Of a stretch of DNA of 64,000 nt, positions 48,363 to 58,000 are shown piece after piece (the stretch's first letter is position 1; the number at the start of each line of letters is the position of its first letter). Source of the stretch: Sanguinoderma infundibulare (taxonomy: Eukaryota > Basidiomycota > Agaricomycetes > Polyporales > Polyporaceae); NCBI GenBank assembly GCA_032821775.1, contig JAVLRN010000017.1, forward strand, positions 479,180-543,179. The letters are read 5' to 3'. The position numbers and the translations under genes are program-made. The notes beneath the pieces were generated by a model. That model was not told where the DNA came from. It saw only the letters and a list, made by a program, of their open reading frames with translations, and did not search any database.

Positions 48363-48456
48363 CGTTGACGTAGAGCTTGGCCCAGGAGAGCGAGAGGTTC
48401 TTCACCTTGATGGGGATGTCGCCGATGTTGTTGATGAGGATGGTGACCCACTAGGG
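48363..48456 (-). pseudogene. Aegerolysin-like exon fragment
   Basis: One minus-strand exon encodes WVTILINNIGDIPIKVKNLS, then LSWAKLYVNG, resembling the first strands of the aegerolysin beta-sandwich, a fungal lipid-binding family. It ends at a GTGAGT donor (48362). No initiating exon or C-terminal part is seen. As only about 30 codons remain, no product is expected. Confidence 0.5.
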
Positions 48457-48578
48457 GGAGGTGAGGGTCGATGGGAGGACCTCAGCCTCAGCGCTCGCGG
48501 TCACATGACCTCAAAGACCTTCGCATTCCGGGACCCGACGCGTGAAGGCGCCCACGCTTGATCCCGTACTCCCACCTC

Positions 48579-48640
48579 CATCGCCATCGCCATCGCCATC
48601 GCCATCGCCGTCCCCGTCCCCGTCCCCGTCCCCGTCCCCC
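48579..48640. repeat. Microsatellite (CATCGC)n then (GTCCCC)n
   Basis: Five CATCGC units run into four GTCCCC units, coding for Ser-Pro repeats in one frame. Confidence 0.8.
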
Positions 48641-48665
48641 TCACACCCATCCTTTTCGACCACCA

Positions 48666-49316
48666 TGGTCGAGAGGCTCAGCAAAAAGGAGAAGGCGAAG
48701 AGAAAGGCCGAACGCGAGGTGAAGAAGCAGAAGAAAACTCAAGTTGAAGCACCACCCCGCTTCCTCGATCCGCGCTTCCACCGGACCAGGTTACGAGGTG
48801 CAAACGCAAGCTCAAGAAGATTCTACGTACCATGACACACGACAGGAAAGCTCAGAGGTGCGTTTTACAGTGCATATACTCACCGTTGCTGATCATACGT
48901 CTTCATGTAGTTCCACCCACGAAATCCTCGATTACCACGAGCAGGCCCGCCTTGCCAACCGTATTGTGAATCAATTCATGGATTCACATGCGGCTTTTTT
49001 ATTCAGACTCACCTTCGACGCCGCGGCAGATGTAAGTACACTTTAGTCGGACAACAATGACGACTCAGACTCGGAGGATGATGAGGATGATGCAGAAAAG
49101 GCGGAGCGGAAGGCACAGTGCGTGATTGTTTATTCATATAGCACATATAGTGACCTGACCCTCGACAAACTGGAGAGGCTCGCCAACCGCGAGCTCTTCT
49201 ACCCGTATGACGAACCTCTTAGATTGATCCCTGATCTGAAGACCAACATCCACGTCCTCGCCAACAACCAGCTTGTTGAGTATGCACAATATGTACGTGA
49301 TACCCGCACCTGTTAA
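48666..49316 (+). pseudogene. Unknown Lys-rich protein, partial
   Basis: ATG at 48666, in a CCACCATGG context, begins MVERLSKKEKAKRKAER, a highly basic helix. Later exons encode HEILDYHEQARLANRIVNQF (about 48920), an acidic DDSDSEDDEDD stretch (about 49060) and YSTYSDLTLDKLERLANREL...LIPDLKTNIHVLANNQL (about 49135-49290). GTGCG/GTACGT donors and TAG/CAG acceptors are visible but the frames do not join fully. It may be a ribosome-biogenesis-like protein judging by composition only. Confidence 0.35.
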
Positions 49317-49389
49317 CCTATCACTGACGCAGGGCTTCGGTGGGGTTCTTGACGTCTCTTGCTGACACCCAGCCAGATCCAGGTGCTGA

Positions 49390-49978
49390 CCTAGGGCGGC
49401 CCCAAGCACCTGCTTGAAGAGCCGTCCACGGAAGCGGCGTTACTTGTCGAGTCCACCGTCATCCTCGAGTTCCTCACTGAGACCTTCCTGTCCACGAACC
49501 TCCTCCCGCAACACTCTCCTCCATGCTCAAGCGCACATGTTCATCTCCATCGTCGAGGACAAGCTCGTCAGCAGCTTCCGTCAGCTGTTCTTCGCCGGCG
49601 CGCCCGTGACCAACCTCCTCGTGAGCGTCAAAGCGCTGCAGGCGCGCCTGCCACCCACCGGGTTCACAGTCGGAGAGTGGTGCGTCATGGACATTGTCGC
49701 GGGGCACGTCCTCGTCTGGATGCCCCTGCTGTTGGAGAATGAGCTAGGGATGTACCCCGCTGGGGGGGGGATGAAGCTTGAGGTGCTGCGCGGGCCAAGG
49801 TTTGCGCTGATCATGAAGTAGGTGGAGGACGTGAGGGCACAGCCGAGCTTCCAGGACACCTGGGATGAGGTGAGTTTCCCTCTGGTTCAGGGCGGCATCG
49901 GGTGCTTAGTCGAACGTTGTAGGCGGCCATGCTGGCGTATCTGAAGATGTTTATGAAGATGAAGCACAAAGGCTGAGA
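49390..49978 (+). pseudogene. Glutathione S-transferase pseudogene (C-terminal two-thirds)
   Basis: The first frame gives GGPKHLLEEPSTEAALLVES, then TVILEFLTETF, the end of the thioredoxin-fold domain with its ES motif that binds the glutathione gamma-glutamyl group. After a frame shift near 49515 the second frame gives FISIVEDKLVSSFRQLFFAG, GFTVGEWCVMDIVAGHVLVW and NELGMYPA of the helical domain. A TAG at 49819-49821 replaces a Tyr-like codon, after which VEDVRAQPSFQDTWDE and a last exon AAMLAYLKMFMKMKHK continue. The catalytic N-terminus is missing. Confidence 0.75.
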
Positions 49979-50129
49979 TTCAATGTGATGGTGTTTCGGC
50001 TGTTTGTATGCACTGTAGTTTCATTTCCACTTGCGCAATAGAATGTCCATTGTGTTCCATGTTCTCCCGCTTTCGTGATGAATTAAGGAATAGTAAATGC
50101 CATAAAGGGATGAATTCTAGAAATATGGG

Positions 50130-50420
50130 CGACTTTGCAAATATTCGACTATCCCTGCAAGGGGTATGGATACCCTGTCTCGCACTACCTAGACTCGCCC
50201 TATATCCATCCATACACAGGGTATTCATACCCCCTACCTACCATAGCCTGGACCCGTCGTGTATCCATATCCCGCCTCAGGCTGCATCCGATGGCCCAGA
50301 TCCGTCGCGTATCCATCCCGAGGCGGCGTTATGCAGCGATAGACGATTTGATGTCTTCGACTAGAGTACTGGTGGAATCTTTTGCTGTGGAGGCAATCTC
50401 TTACAGCGGCCGGTAGCGTA
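50130..50420. repeat. Degenerate repeats with CGTATCCAT core
   Basis: TATGGATACCC, TATCCATCCATAC, CGTGTATCCATA and CGCGTATCCATCC recur at 30-50 bp intervals, suggesting an eroded minisatellite. Confidence 0.4.
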
Positions 50421-50584
50421 TCTAAAAGTATCCATTCCAGCGGTCACTTTTGGTGATGACCGATTGCGGAGCCGTCTACACAGAGGCTTGCAAGTGCGCG
50501 GTTTATTATACCGGTGCCACTTGCAAGTGCGCGGCCCGCCGGTCCCGGTCTCCTCCCACTATATGTCCCTCCCTTCTCCGGTCC

Positions 50585-51135
50585 CCCTCTCCTCCGGCCC
50601 CTCCTCCAGTTAATAACTAATGCCTTGTCATGAATTCATGCTGTAGATCCATTTGTATACCACCATCAATGGCAATTACTCACTTTAAAAAAAAAATGCC
50701 ATTATGCAGACTTGAACCAAGTACCACATGACAGCTACTAACAATGCATTCTACCACTAGACCACCAGTTCCTTACACCAAATGGGGGAGAAAATACCTA
50801 TAACACATACATCAGGAAAACCCTCCCAAGCTAATTCAATGGAATTAGTACAACTATGATCTAATGGAGCTACTTCAATCTAATTTAATCTAATTAGCAC
50901 TAATATTGTACTAACATGCAGGTCATTTTTATAATTGTAATAATATGCACTATCAGGAATAGCAGTTGTACTACTTAGTACTACTTTTGCACTACTTCAG
51001 ACCTATTTTCATGTATTGAGACAATCAAAACATTCTGGTTGGGTGCTTTAACATCACATTCTGCATTATTCACAGTGCAAACAACAGCGAGGAATGGCAT
51101 CATAAGCCACACTATGTAACAACAGTGACAAACAT
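50585..51135. other. AT-rich island
   Basis: The stretch is markedly AT-rich between GC-rich flanks, with many CTAAT and ACTACT words and no coding frame. It encloses the tRNA-related sequence and may be a foreign or transposable insertion. Confidence 0.5.
50697..50772 (-). ncRNA. tRNA-related Pol III-like sequence (SINE head or tRNA relic)
   Basis: On the minus strand TGGTCTAGTGG (50764-50754) matches the Pol III A box and GGTTCAAGTCT (50718-50708) the B box at normal spacing. A run of ten Ts (50696-50687) follows, as in a terminator. The D arm reads well, but the T stem and acceptor stem do not pair, so it is not a functional tRNA gene. Confidence 0.5.
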
Positions 51136-51229
51136 GCACTACAACATGCATAAACCACAGATGAAGGGGGTGCTAGAGTAGGCGGGGTCAGGGTTAGGGT
51201 AGGTCAATGTTAGGACCCCCTTGGTGAAA

Positions 51230-51415
51230 GTGCGCGGACACAGGGGGGCTGTGTCCGTGCGGACACAAGGGCCGTGTCTCCGCGCGGACACATGACACGT
51301 GTCTCCGCGCGGACACAGGGGTGGTGTCTCCGCGCGGACACATGACACGTGTCTCCGCGCGGACACAGGGGTGGTGTCTCCGCGCGGACACATGAGTCAT
51401 CTCTCAGCGCGGACG
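51230..51415. repeat. 25-bp minisatellite with palindromic CGCGCG core
   Basis: Units of the form GTGTCTCCGCGCGGACACAN alternate with endings TGACAC and GGGGTG. The central units are identical; the outer ones degrade. The core CCGCGCGG with flanking GTGTC/GACAC makes each unit an imperfect palindrome. Confidence 0.85.
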
Positions 51416-52069
51416 GGCCGCTGCCCCCACGTGGCCCGTTGTCTCTGGCACATATATGCCGATCAAATATTTTAGATGTTCCGAGCGCAGGCGATGAAGC
51501 TGTGTCCGCGCAAGCGAAAGCGGGCAGCGTGTCAATCAAAGTGTCTGTAAACTGCATATATATTATGGAAACATATTCTGCAACAAAAAGAAGCGGGTTA
51601 CATAGCAGGGAACGCCAGGAAACGCAGACGGAGTTGAAGATGAAACAAAGTTAACGTTGAAAACGATCAAGAAGAGAAGTGATGTGGCAGTGCGCAGGAA
51701 TAAGGTACCGAGAAAGAATACAGTGCGACTCGGGAAAAGAAGCAGTCAGATGGGGAAAGAAGAGAGGTTGTCGCCGGTGCCTGGCGGGAGATGGTCGGAG
51801 GGAAAATGTCGATGGGTGGGGCGGCGATCGGCTGGATTTGGGGCGGAGAGACTGGGAATGGAGGAGCCATGAGGCAGGGCAGAGGGCACGGATCAATGGG
51901 GGTGATAGATGATGGAGGATGAGGGGGCGTGCTCCTTCTCCCTCATTGCTCACCAGCGACGCGAGCAAACTAGTGGACCGTTCAACAGATCAGCAACAAC
52001 AAACCGATTCGACTGTAAGTGATGATCGTGGTGCGAGAGGCGCGATTCTTACGGGATTGGCAGACGAGC
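51416..52069. other. No recognisable gene
   Basis: Purine-rich stretches occur at 51700-51930 on the plus strand. No exon chain is evident before the gene starting at 52070. Confidence 0.35.
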
Positions 52070-53173
52070 ATGCCGTCCAAAGGCAAAGGAAAAAAGACGG
52101 AGGGGACGGCGGTGAGTGGATCGGCTATTATCAGGGTTGTGGCATTGACTAAATATATTATTGTGTTGTGACAGGATGAGGGCAAGGTACGCTAGAGACG
52201 GATGTGTGCTAGGTGAGATGGGCTAACGTATTGACAGGTGTCCGGTGTGCGGATGCCGAAGCTGAAGGAGGGGGAGACGGCTCCGCATCCGCAGGAGCTG
52301 GCAATCCAGGCGCGTCAGAAGGAGGAGGACAAGGCGTTCCTGGGCAAGTGCCACCTCGACATCCTGACGGAGCCGAAGGGGGTGAAGTACCAGTGGGGGA
52401 CGTGGAACAACCGGGGGGTTGTGCAAGCGTCGGTTGCGAGGCTGGCGCGGGCATTCGACACGGAAGGTAAGCACCCGAACACGGCGCCGATGTTTGTGCA
52501 GGTGCGGGTCGAGGACCTGGTGGAGGGTACGTACTTGAAGAAGGGCGAGGAGGCTGTTCCGTGGGAGGAGCTCCCCGAGCTGAAGTTCAAGGAGCGGGAG
52601 GGCGGGGAGAAGATCGTGCTCGAATTCTTCAGTGGGCAGCACCGGATGCGGGCGGCAGAGATGTGGAAGACGCGGCTGGAGAAGGAGCGGGAGAAGAAGG
52701 CTGAGGGGGAGCAGCGGGTTGCGAGCAAGCTTGTGAACGGGGGCGGGGGGTCGAAGAAGCAGGTTGAGGAGCTGGAGGAGCTTCGGCAGGCGTTGGAGAT
52801 TGCGGATGGGAAGATTGAGAATGCGGGACAGTGGCTGCTACACTTGTTCATCGAAGGTGCGTGGTTGAGTGATGTGGATGTGAATTGTGCTGATATGTTG
52901 TGTGGATGTGTGACCATTGCAGCGTACTGCCCTCCGTCGTTGTGCCGGTACTTGTCGCAAAACGAGTACCTGCCGAGTCTTTGGGCGACGCTTGAGGAGC
53001 GGCTGTTTAGCTATCTTGCGTTGATGCAGGCGAACCTTGCGGAGTGGAAGGAGGCGCACCCTGACGGCGGGGAGCTGACGCCGTACTCGCTGGACTGGAG
53101 TGCGGTTGTCTTGCGGCCTGTGCTGATGGCGGCGCAGCAGTCGTCGTTAGGGTTAGGGTTAGGGAGGAGATGA
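52070..53173 (+). pseudogene. Unknown gene truncated at a former chromosome end (ParB-like GQHR motif)
   Basis: Exons 52070-52111, 52175-52186, 52238-52856 and 52923 onwards join in frame, with introns of 63, 51 and 66 nt. The protein starts MPSKGKGKKTEG and has HLDILTEPKGVKYQWGTWNN, FVQVRVEDLVEG and EFFSGQHRMRAAEMW; GQHRMRAA resembles the GxHRxxA motif of ParB/sulfiredoxin-like folds. A charged linker and an all-helical region (YLPSLWATLEERLFSYLALMQ) follow. From 53147 the frame is three TTAGGG units, read as LGLGLG, then RR and a TGA inside the retroelement 3' end. The natural C-terminus is therefore lost. Function unknown; the ParB link is a motif-level guess. Confidence 0.7.
53147..53164 (+). 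repeat. Interstitial telomeric repeat (3 x TTAGGG)
   Basis: Exactly three TTAGGG units join the broken gene (ending at 53146) to retroelement copy 1. Confidence 0.9.
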
Positions 53174-53629
53174 ACACCACGAACGACTATGCTACGAAAC
53201 GGTTGCCAACGGGGGACTTGGTAGTACCACGTCCCAGCCCCATTTCGCTTATAAGCTCGTCAGGGCAACCTTAGTATTCCCGTGTTTGCACGGGTCGCAC
53301 GAACTCTCATTGGATACAGACAAATCGTACCATGGTCCGTGCGCAATTGCAAATCGAATGCGCAACGATTGCGTGATGCCGGCCGAAAAGCCGGCATGCC
53401 GAAGCACATCATTACAACGTCAACGGCTCTCAAAATAGCCTGGCCGGGCCGAGGACTAATAATGCTTACATTTGATGGCCGAACAACCGATCAGCACGTG
53501 TTCGTGATATTAATCTACTCCCATCACATCCGGACCGTAGTCCGGGAAAGATAAGATAAGATGTATCACGTGTGCCGGGTCATGTGAACCTTCGCAAGCG
53601 GCGCTTACGGTTGCGAAGGTTCACGCGAC
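53165..53629 (-). mobile_element. Penelope-like retroelement, copy 1 (3' fragment, 465 bp)
   Basis: The fragment begins AGGAGATGAACACCACG as in the other three copies and is truncated on its telomere side at 53629. It differs from the other copies in several bases, and its terminal hairpin is rearranged into a perfect 14-bp stem (53584-53597 with 53611-53624). No coding part remains. Confidence 0.85.
53201..53270 (-). ncRNA. Hammerhead ribozyme-like motif, copy 1
   Basis: The minus strand has stem I GGTTGCC/GGCAACC, core CTGACGA, stem II GCT-TATA-AGC, core GAAA, stem III, then the TT site. One base change (CCCCA at 53238-53242) makes the first stem III pair a G-U wobble. Confidence 0.62.
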
Positions 53630-53647
53630 TTAGGGTTAGGGTTAGGG
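53630..53647 (+). repeat. Interstitial telomeric repeat (3 x TTAGGG)
   Basis: Three exact units separate copy 1 from copy 2. Confidence 0.9.
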
Positions 53648-53683
53648 AGGAGATGAACACCACGAACGACTATGCTACGAAAC

Positions 53684-53753
53684 GGTTGCCAACGGGGGAC
53701 TTGGTAGTACCACGTCCCAGCCCCGTTTCGCTTATAAGCTCGTCAGGGCAACC
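53684..53753 (-). ncRNA. Hammerhead ribozyme-like motif, copy 2
   Basis: Same core and stems as in copy 3, with no change in the conserved positions. Confidence 0.65.
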
Positions 53754-54065
53754 TTAGTATTCCCGTGTTTGCACGGGTCGCACGAACTCTTATTGGATAC
53801 GGACAAATCGTACCATGGTCCGTGCGCAATTGCAAATCGAATGCGCAACGATTGCGTGATGCCGACGGGAAAGTCGACATGCCGAGGCACGCCATAAGAC
53901 GTCAACGGCTCTCAAAATAGCGTCAGACGGGCCGACAACTAATAATGCTTACGTTTGATGGCCGGACAACCGATCAGCACGTGTTCGTGATGTTGATCTC
54001 TTCCCATCACATCCGGACCGTAGTCCGGGAAAGATAAGATAAGATGCATCACGTGGTGCCTTATC

Positions 54066-54117
54066 ACATGATCCTTCGCAACGTAAGCGCCGCTTGCGGC
54101 GCTTACGGATCACATGA
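54066..54117. repeat. Strong hairpin in the retroelement 3' region, copy 2
   Basis: GTAAGCGCCGC and GCGGCGCTTAC form an 11-bp stem with a 2-nt loop, extended by an outer ATGATCC/GGATCACAT stem. The equivalents are 58620-58671 and 63693-63744. Confidence 0.8.
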
Positions 54118-54189
54118 CCACCGAAACAGACTAAAGGCGCTTAACCTTACATAATGAGCACGTGCGATTAAGCGCGCGCTTATCTCAAC

Positions 54190-54335
54190 GGGTACTTCCG
54201 TTAGGGTTCGGTTAGAGTCTGGGTTCGGGTTAGGGTCCGGTTAGGGTTAGCTGATGATAAACATAAGCGTTGCGCATATATTCAGCGATTAAGCCGAGTA
54301 ACAAGACTCACGGTTAGGGTTTGGGTTAGACCGCA
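54190..54335 (+). repeat. Internal degenerate telomere-like tract, copy 2
   Basis: TTAGGGTTCGGTTAGAG, GGGTTAGGGTCCGG and GGTTAGGGTTTGGGTTAG lie within the 3' untranslated region. The same tract is at 58755-58885 in copy 3 and is where copy 4 passes into the terminal telomere. Confidence 0.75.
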
Positions 54336-55068
54336 CCGGCCCCAGTGAGCGGGGCCGTGAGTAATGTTGATGTGCAATAAAGTGCTTGCTACCGAGGAGT
54401 TGCAAGAGGTTAGTATGGTATAGGCGTTGAAGACAGTCAACGGGGGATCAGGTTATCACGACCGGCATATAAGTGACTTCCCACGTGCCACTAGGCCGGT
54501 ACGATATGTGACAACACATTTCAGATACGACGAGAAGACCGTATTTCCTCGAGCCAATGCCCAAGTAGACAGCAACGGTTGCCGTCCGGGTCCGCTCCCC
54601 CAAGCAGTGAGCTTACGAAGTATAAAGTCCAGTGCGCGTAGCCGAAGCAGTCGCGTCCGTGATCACGGATCAGTTACTTGTTATCGCCCACGTCACGCAT
54701 GTGCTCAAACACGGATTATATCATCGCGCGTGACATGTTTACCGCTCGCTCTCGATTAAATCATCAAGTCGTATACGGTGACTTTGAACAGTACGATCGA
54801 AGCACGAACTGGCCATTCCTTCTACTTCCGAAGACCCAATCGTCCGCCAGGCACGGCCGAAACGGGGTCCAATCCATAAAAGTAACAATTCGCTCCGCCC
54901 AGTGCCAAACCGGGGGTCGTTGGGTACAGTTTTCCCATTCGCTGGGGACAATGGTATAGCCCATACGGGACCATCCGGGGCGAGCCCCGGCCACCAGTGC
55001 CATTCCCGGCGCCCGCTTGAAGTGTTACGATCTGCGGGTCCGGACTGTTCATTCGCTTGTGTCTTCGC

Positions 55069-58000
55069 CTAACCAAATAGGCCTCTTCCGAGACCAGGCG
55101 AACGCCTTCCAGAGGGGTCATAATTGATGTAGACCACATCCTCAGTGTCATCCGATGCGGTAGGTAGTGTGTTAACCGCTGGCTGAGGTGCAGAGCTGGA
55201 AGGGGTAGGTGCGGGTGCTGGAGCCGGTATAACCGGGTCGGGATCTCGTTCCGACAGCACCCGTTCGTCTAACTTCTGGAACACCATCTTTTTCCAAAGA
55301 CTTGTAAGGTCGAACATGTTTTTCGTGCGCTTTCGCGACACTAAAACTCGACTGTCTAACATACTGATTTTACGGACGTCGGGAATCCAAAGACTCCCGG
55401 ACGGTGGAGTGAGCACCTCCGTTAAGAAGCGCCCCTCCGTGTCCGCAAGCGACTTTCCAAGGGTCGCCGGCGACGGCCGTGGCCAATCCGCCAGGGAGAT
55501 TCCAGGGCGGGGAAGACCGAGATCTGCATTAACATGCCAATCTCTCCAGTAATTAAGAATGGTTGCTCCAAACTCGGTAGCATTGAACCAATTCCAGGCT
55601 GTATTGTATTCGGACTTGAGGACCAAGACGCTTTCGGTTTCGCGATCGTTATTCTCACGTAAACGATTATCCCAGCGCTCGGTGAGGTGTTTCCTCGTCC
55701 AGTTTTCCAATAAGTCTTGCGGGTAGCCACGCTTTACGTACAGACATACCAAGTCATGCACGCTCTCCAAGTAGACGGGAAAGGTACTACTAAGCGTTGC
55801 GAGCCGCGACATCTCACCGGTAAAAGTACCGCGTTTAACATCGAGGGGATGGTGAGATATCCAAGGAATTCGCTCAAGGTGGTTCTTCGCCTTGCGGTAC
55901 GGACGCCACTCGAGGGACGAGCCATTGCCCCCGAAGTAGAACGTTGCGTCTAAAAAGTTACACCGCAAATCTGACGATTCCCATAAGATTTGACAGCCAT
56001 CGAATTTAATTTTACCGTCGAGATATTGTTGAGCTGCATCGCTACTCTTAGCGCGCACAATACCGAAACAGTCATCGATGTAACGACCGTAGAACGCTAC
56101 GCGATCATCGGTCATTATATGACTAAGCTTTTCGAAATGCCACCCGAACAGGTTAGCAAGATCGGGAGAATCCGCGACGCCCATAGCTAGGCCTCGCTTT
56201 TGCTTGAATAATTTATTGTCATATTTGCATATCAAATCAGTGTTGCCAACCTCAAGGCACTTACGGAAGATATCAGCGATCGTGCGGAGCTCAGCGCCTG
56301 CAGAGCCCTTTACGATGCCGTCGACTTCATACGTAGCGTTGAATTCTAACGGATCGAACGTGAAGTCCAGCCACATCTGGTACACAATATCCAGACATTG
56401 ATCGAGGGGGACGTTCGGGTAGAATGCGACTACGTCGCCGGTGACAAAGTACCACCGTTCGCCGTAAGGCGCGAGAGGAAGTTTAAGCTTGCTCAATTTT
56501 AACACCAGGTCTTTGGTTCCATGTATAATGGTTGGCGCCGCTCTAATGAGGGGTTTGAGTTGCTTAGACACGAATTTTGCTGCAGGCCCGAAAACGACGG
56601 AATGACATGGTATAATGGGCCGGAAGCCCGTCGGTTTCTTATGAATTTTCGGTATGCCGTAAAATTCCGGGTAATGGAATTTCGTTCCGGCCGCCGGGAA
56701 CTTGCTGCGCAAGAACTTGTCGACTTTAAGTGAGGCCAGCTCGATTGTTTTCTCATCGATCTGAGATGCTATACGATCGATACGTGTCTGTTTATCTCTA
56801 AATATTGCGTTTGCCATTATTTCACTAATAGGTTGATAATCCTTATCGTTACTTAATAGCTTTAGAGTTTGTGTATGTAACCAGGTACGCTCGGACACCG
56901 CGAGTCCCAAGTTCTTGTCGGTTAGAGTGACTACATAGTTTCGCTCATCAAGAAAGGCTCTTATTTCGGCGGGGTTCGGGCTGAGCGTTTTATAGGTAGC
57001 CTTTCCCTTTTCTTCGTCCGGGATTTTGGCGATCGTGTCATTAACGAAGCGCCTCCCACGGTCGATGCCTTTTTCGAGCCATAGTGGTAAAGTCGGTGGC
57101 GGCTTGCCCGAAGGGTCGCGCACCACGTCATAATCTGGATCATACTTACGGTCAGGTCCCTCGGTAAACGCAAAGAATATGCGCCATCGCAGACGGCGTT
57201 CGAAATCTTTGAATGCATCCAGTATCAAACTAGAATTGCGAGGGGAATAGTACATGTATTTAAGTCCAACCGAGAGCGAGTATGCGATGCGATCAGGTAC
57301 AACTACACCAGGCGACGTATGAACGTACGCCGCGAACTGGGACGCCCCGATAACACCGATCGGGGTGTGCGCGAGCACGTAATCAAGAGCCTGTGTGTGT
57401 GTCATAGTTAGTATCCTGTCCGGAAGGGTAGAGGGGCGACCATATACGTACTGGCTTTCGCCTTGCCCTTGCCCTTGGCCTTGTCGGCCTTTCCGGCGTC
57501 GGTGGACTGTTTGCCCGGCTTGCCTTTCGGCTTCTTCTCCTCCTTGTTCTTGCCCGACTTCTTGGGCTGCTGCTGAGTGGTGGAGGAGGAGGCGGTTTTC
57601 CCCGCCTTGCCGTTCGACTTGTTCGAGGCCTTCTGCTTCTTGTCGCTTGCGAGCGTGAGCTAAAGAAAGGTCCTTGATCAGCGGGGTAAGTTCGGAACGG
57701 ATCCGGGGACTTGCCTTTTTGATCTTGGCCTCGAGCGCCTTCACTTTGCCTGACACGGCCTTGTCGATTGACGATTGAATGGACGGCCCAGGGCGCGTCG
57801 CATCGGCCATGACGGTGTCGGCGTCTTTCTGAATCTCCGTCTTCTTCTCGATCTTCTGGCGCATGGCTGTGGCGCGATTCTCCGTGATGGAGATGAGGCG
57901 CTGCGCGATCCAAGGGAGATCGGACATGAGATCCGCGTACTCCTTCTCAACGGAGGCGGAGTTTCTCCAGCCAATCGGCTTCAAGTCGGTGTAACCCTCA

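Noticed and set aside
51185..51210. GGGTTAGGGT as an interstitial telomere
   Set aside because: Only about one and a half units with no junction evidence.
51230..51415. Regular short repeats as a CRISPR array
   Set aside because: Units are contiguous with no unique spacers and the genome is fungal.
54251..54300. CTGATGA on the plus strand of copy 2 as a second hammerhead core
   Set aside because: No GAAA and closing stems at the right distance, and copy 3 has CTAATGA.
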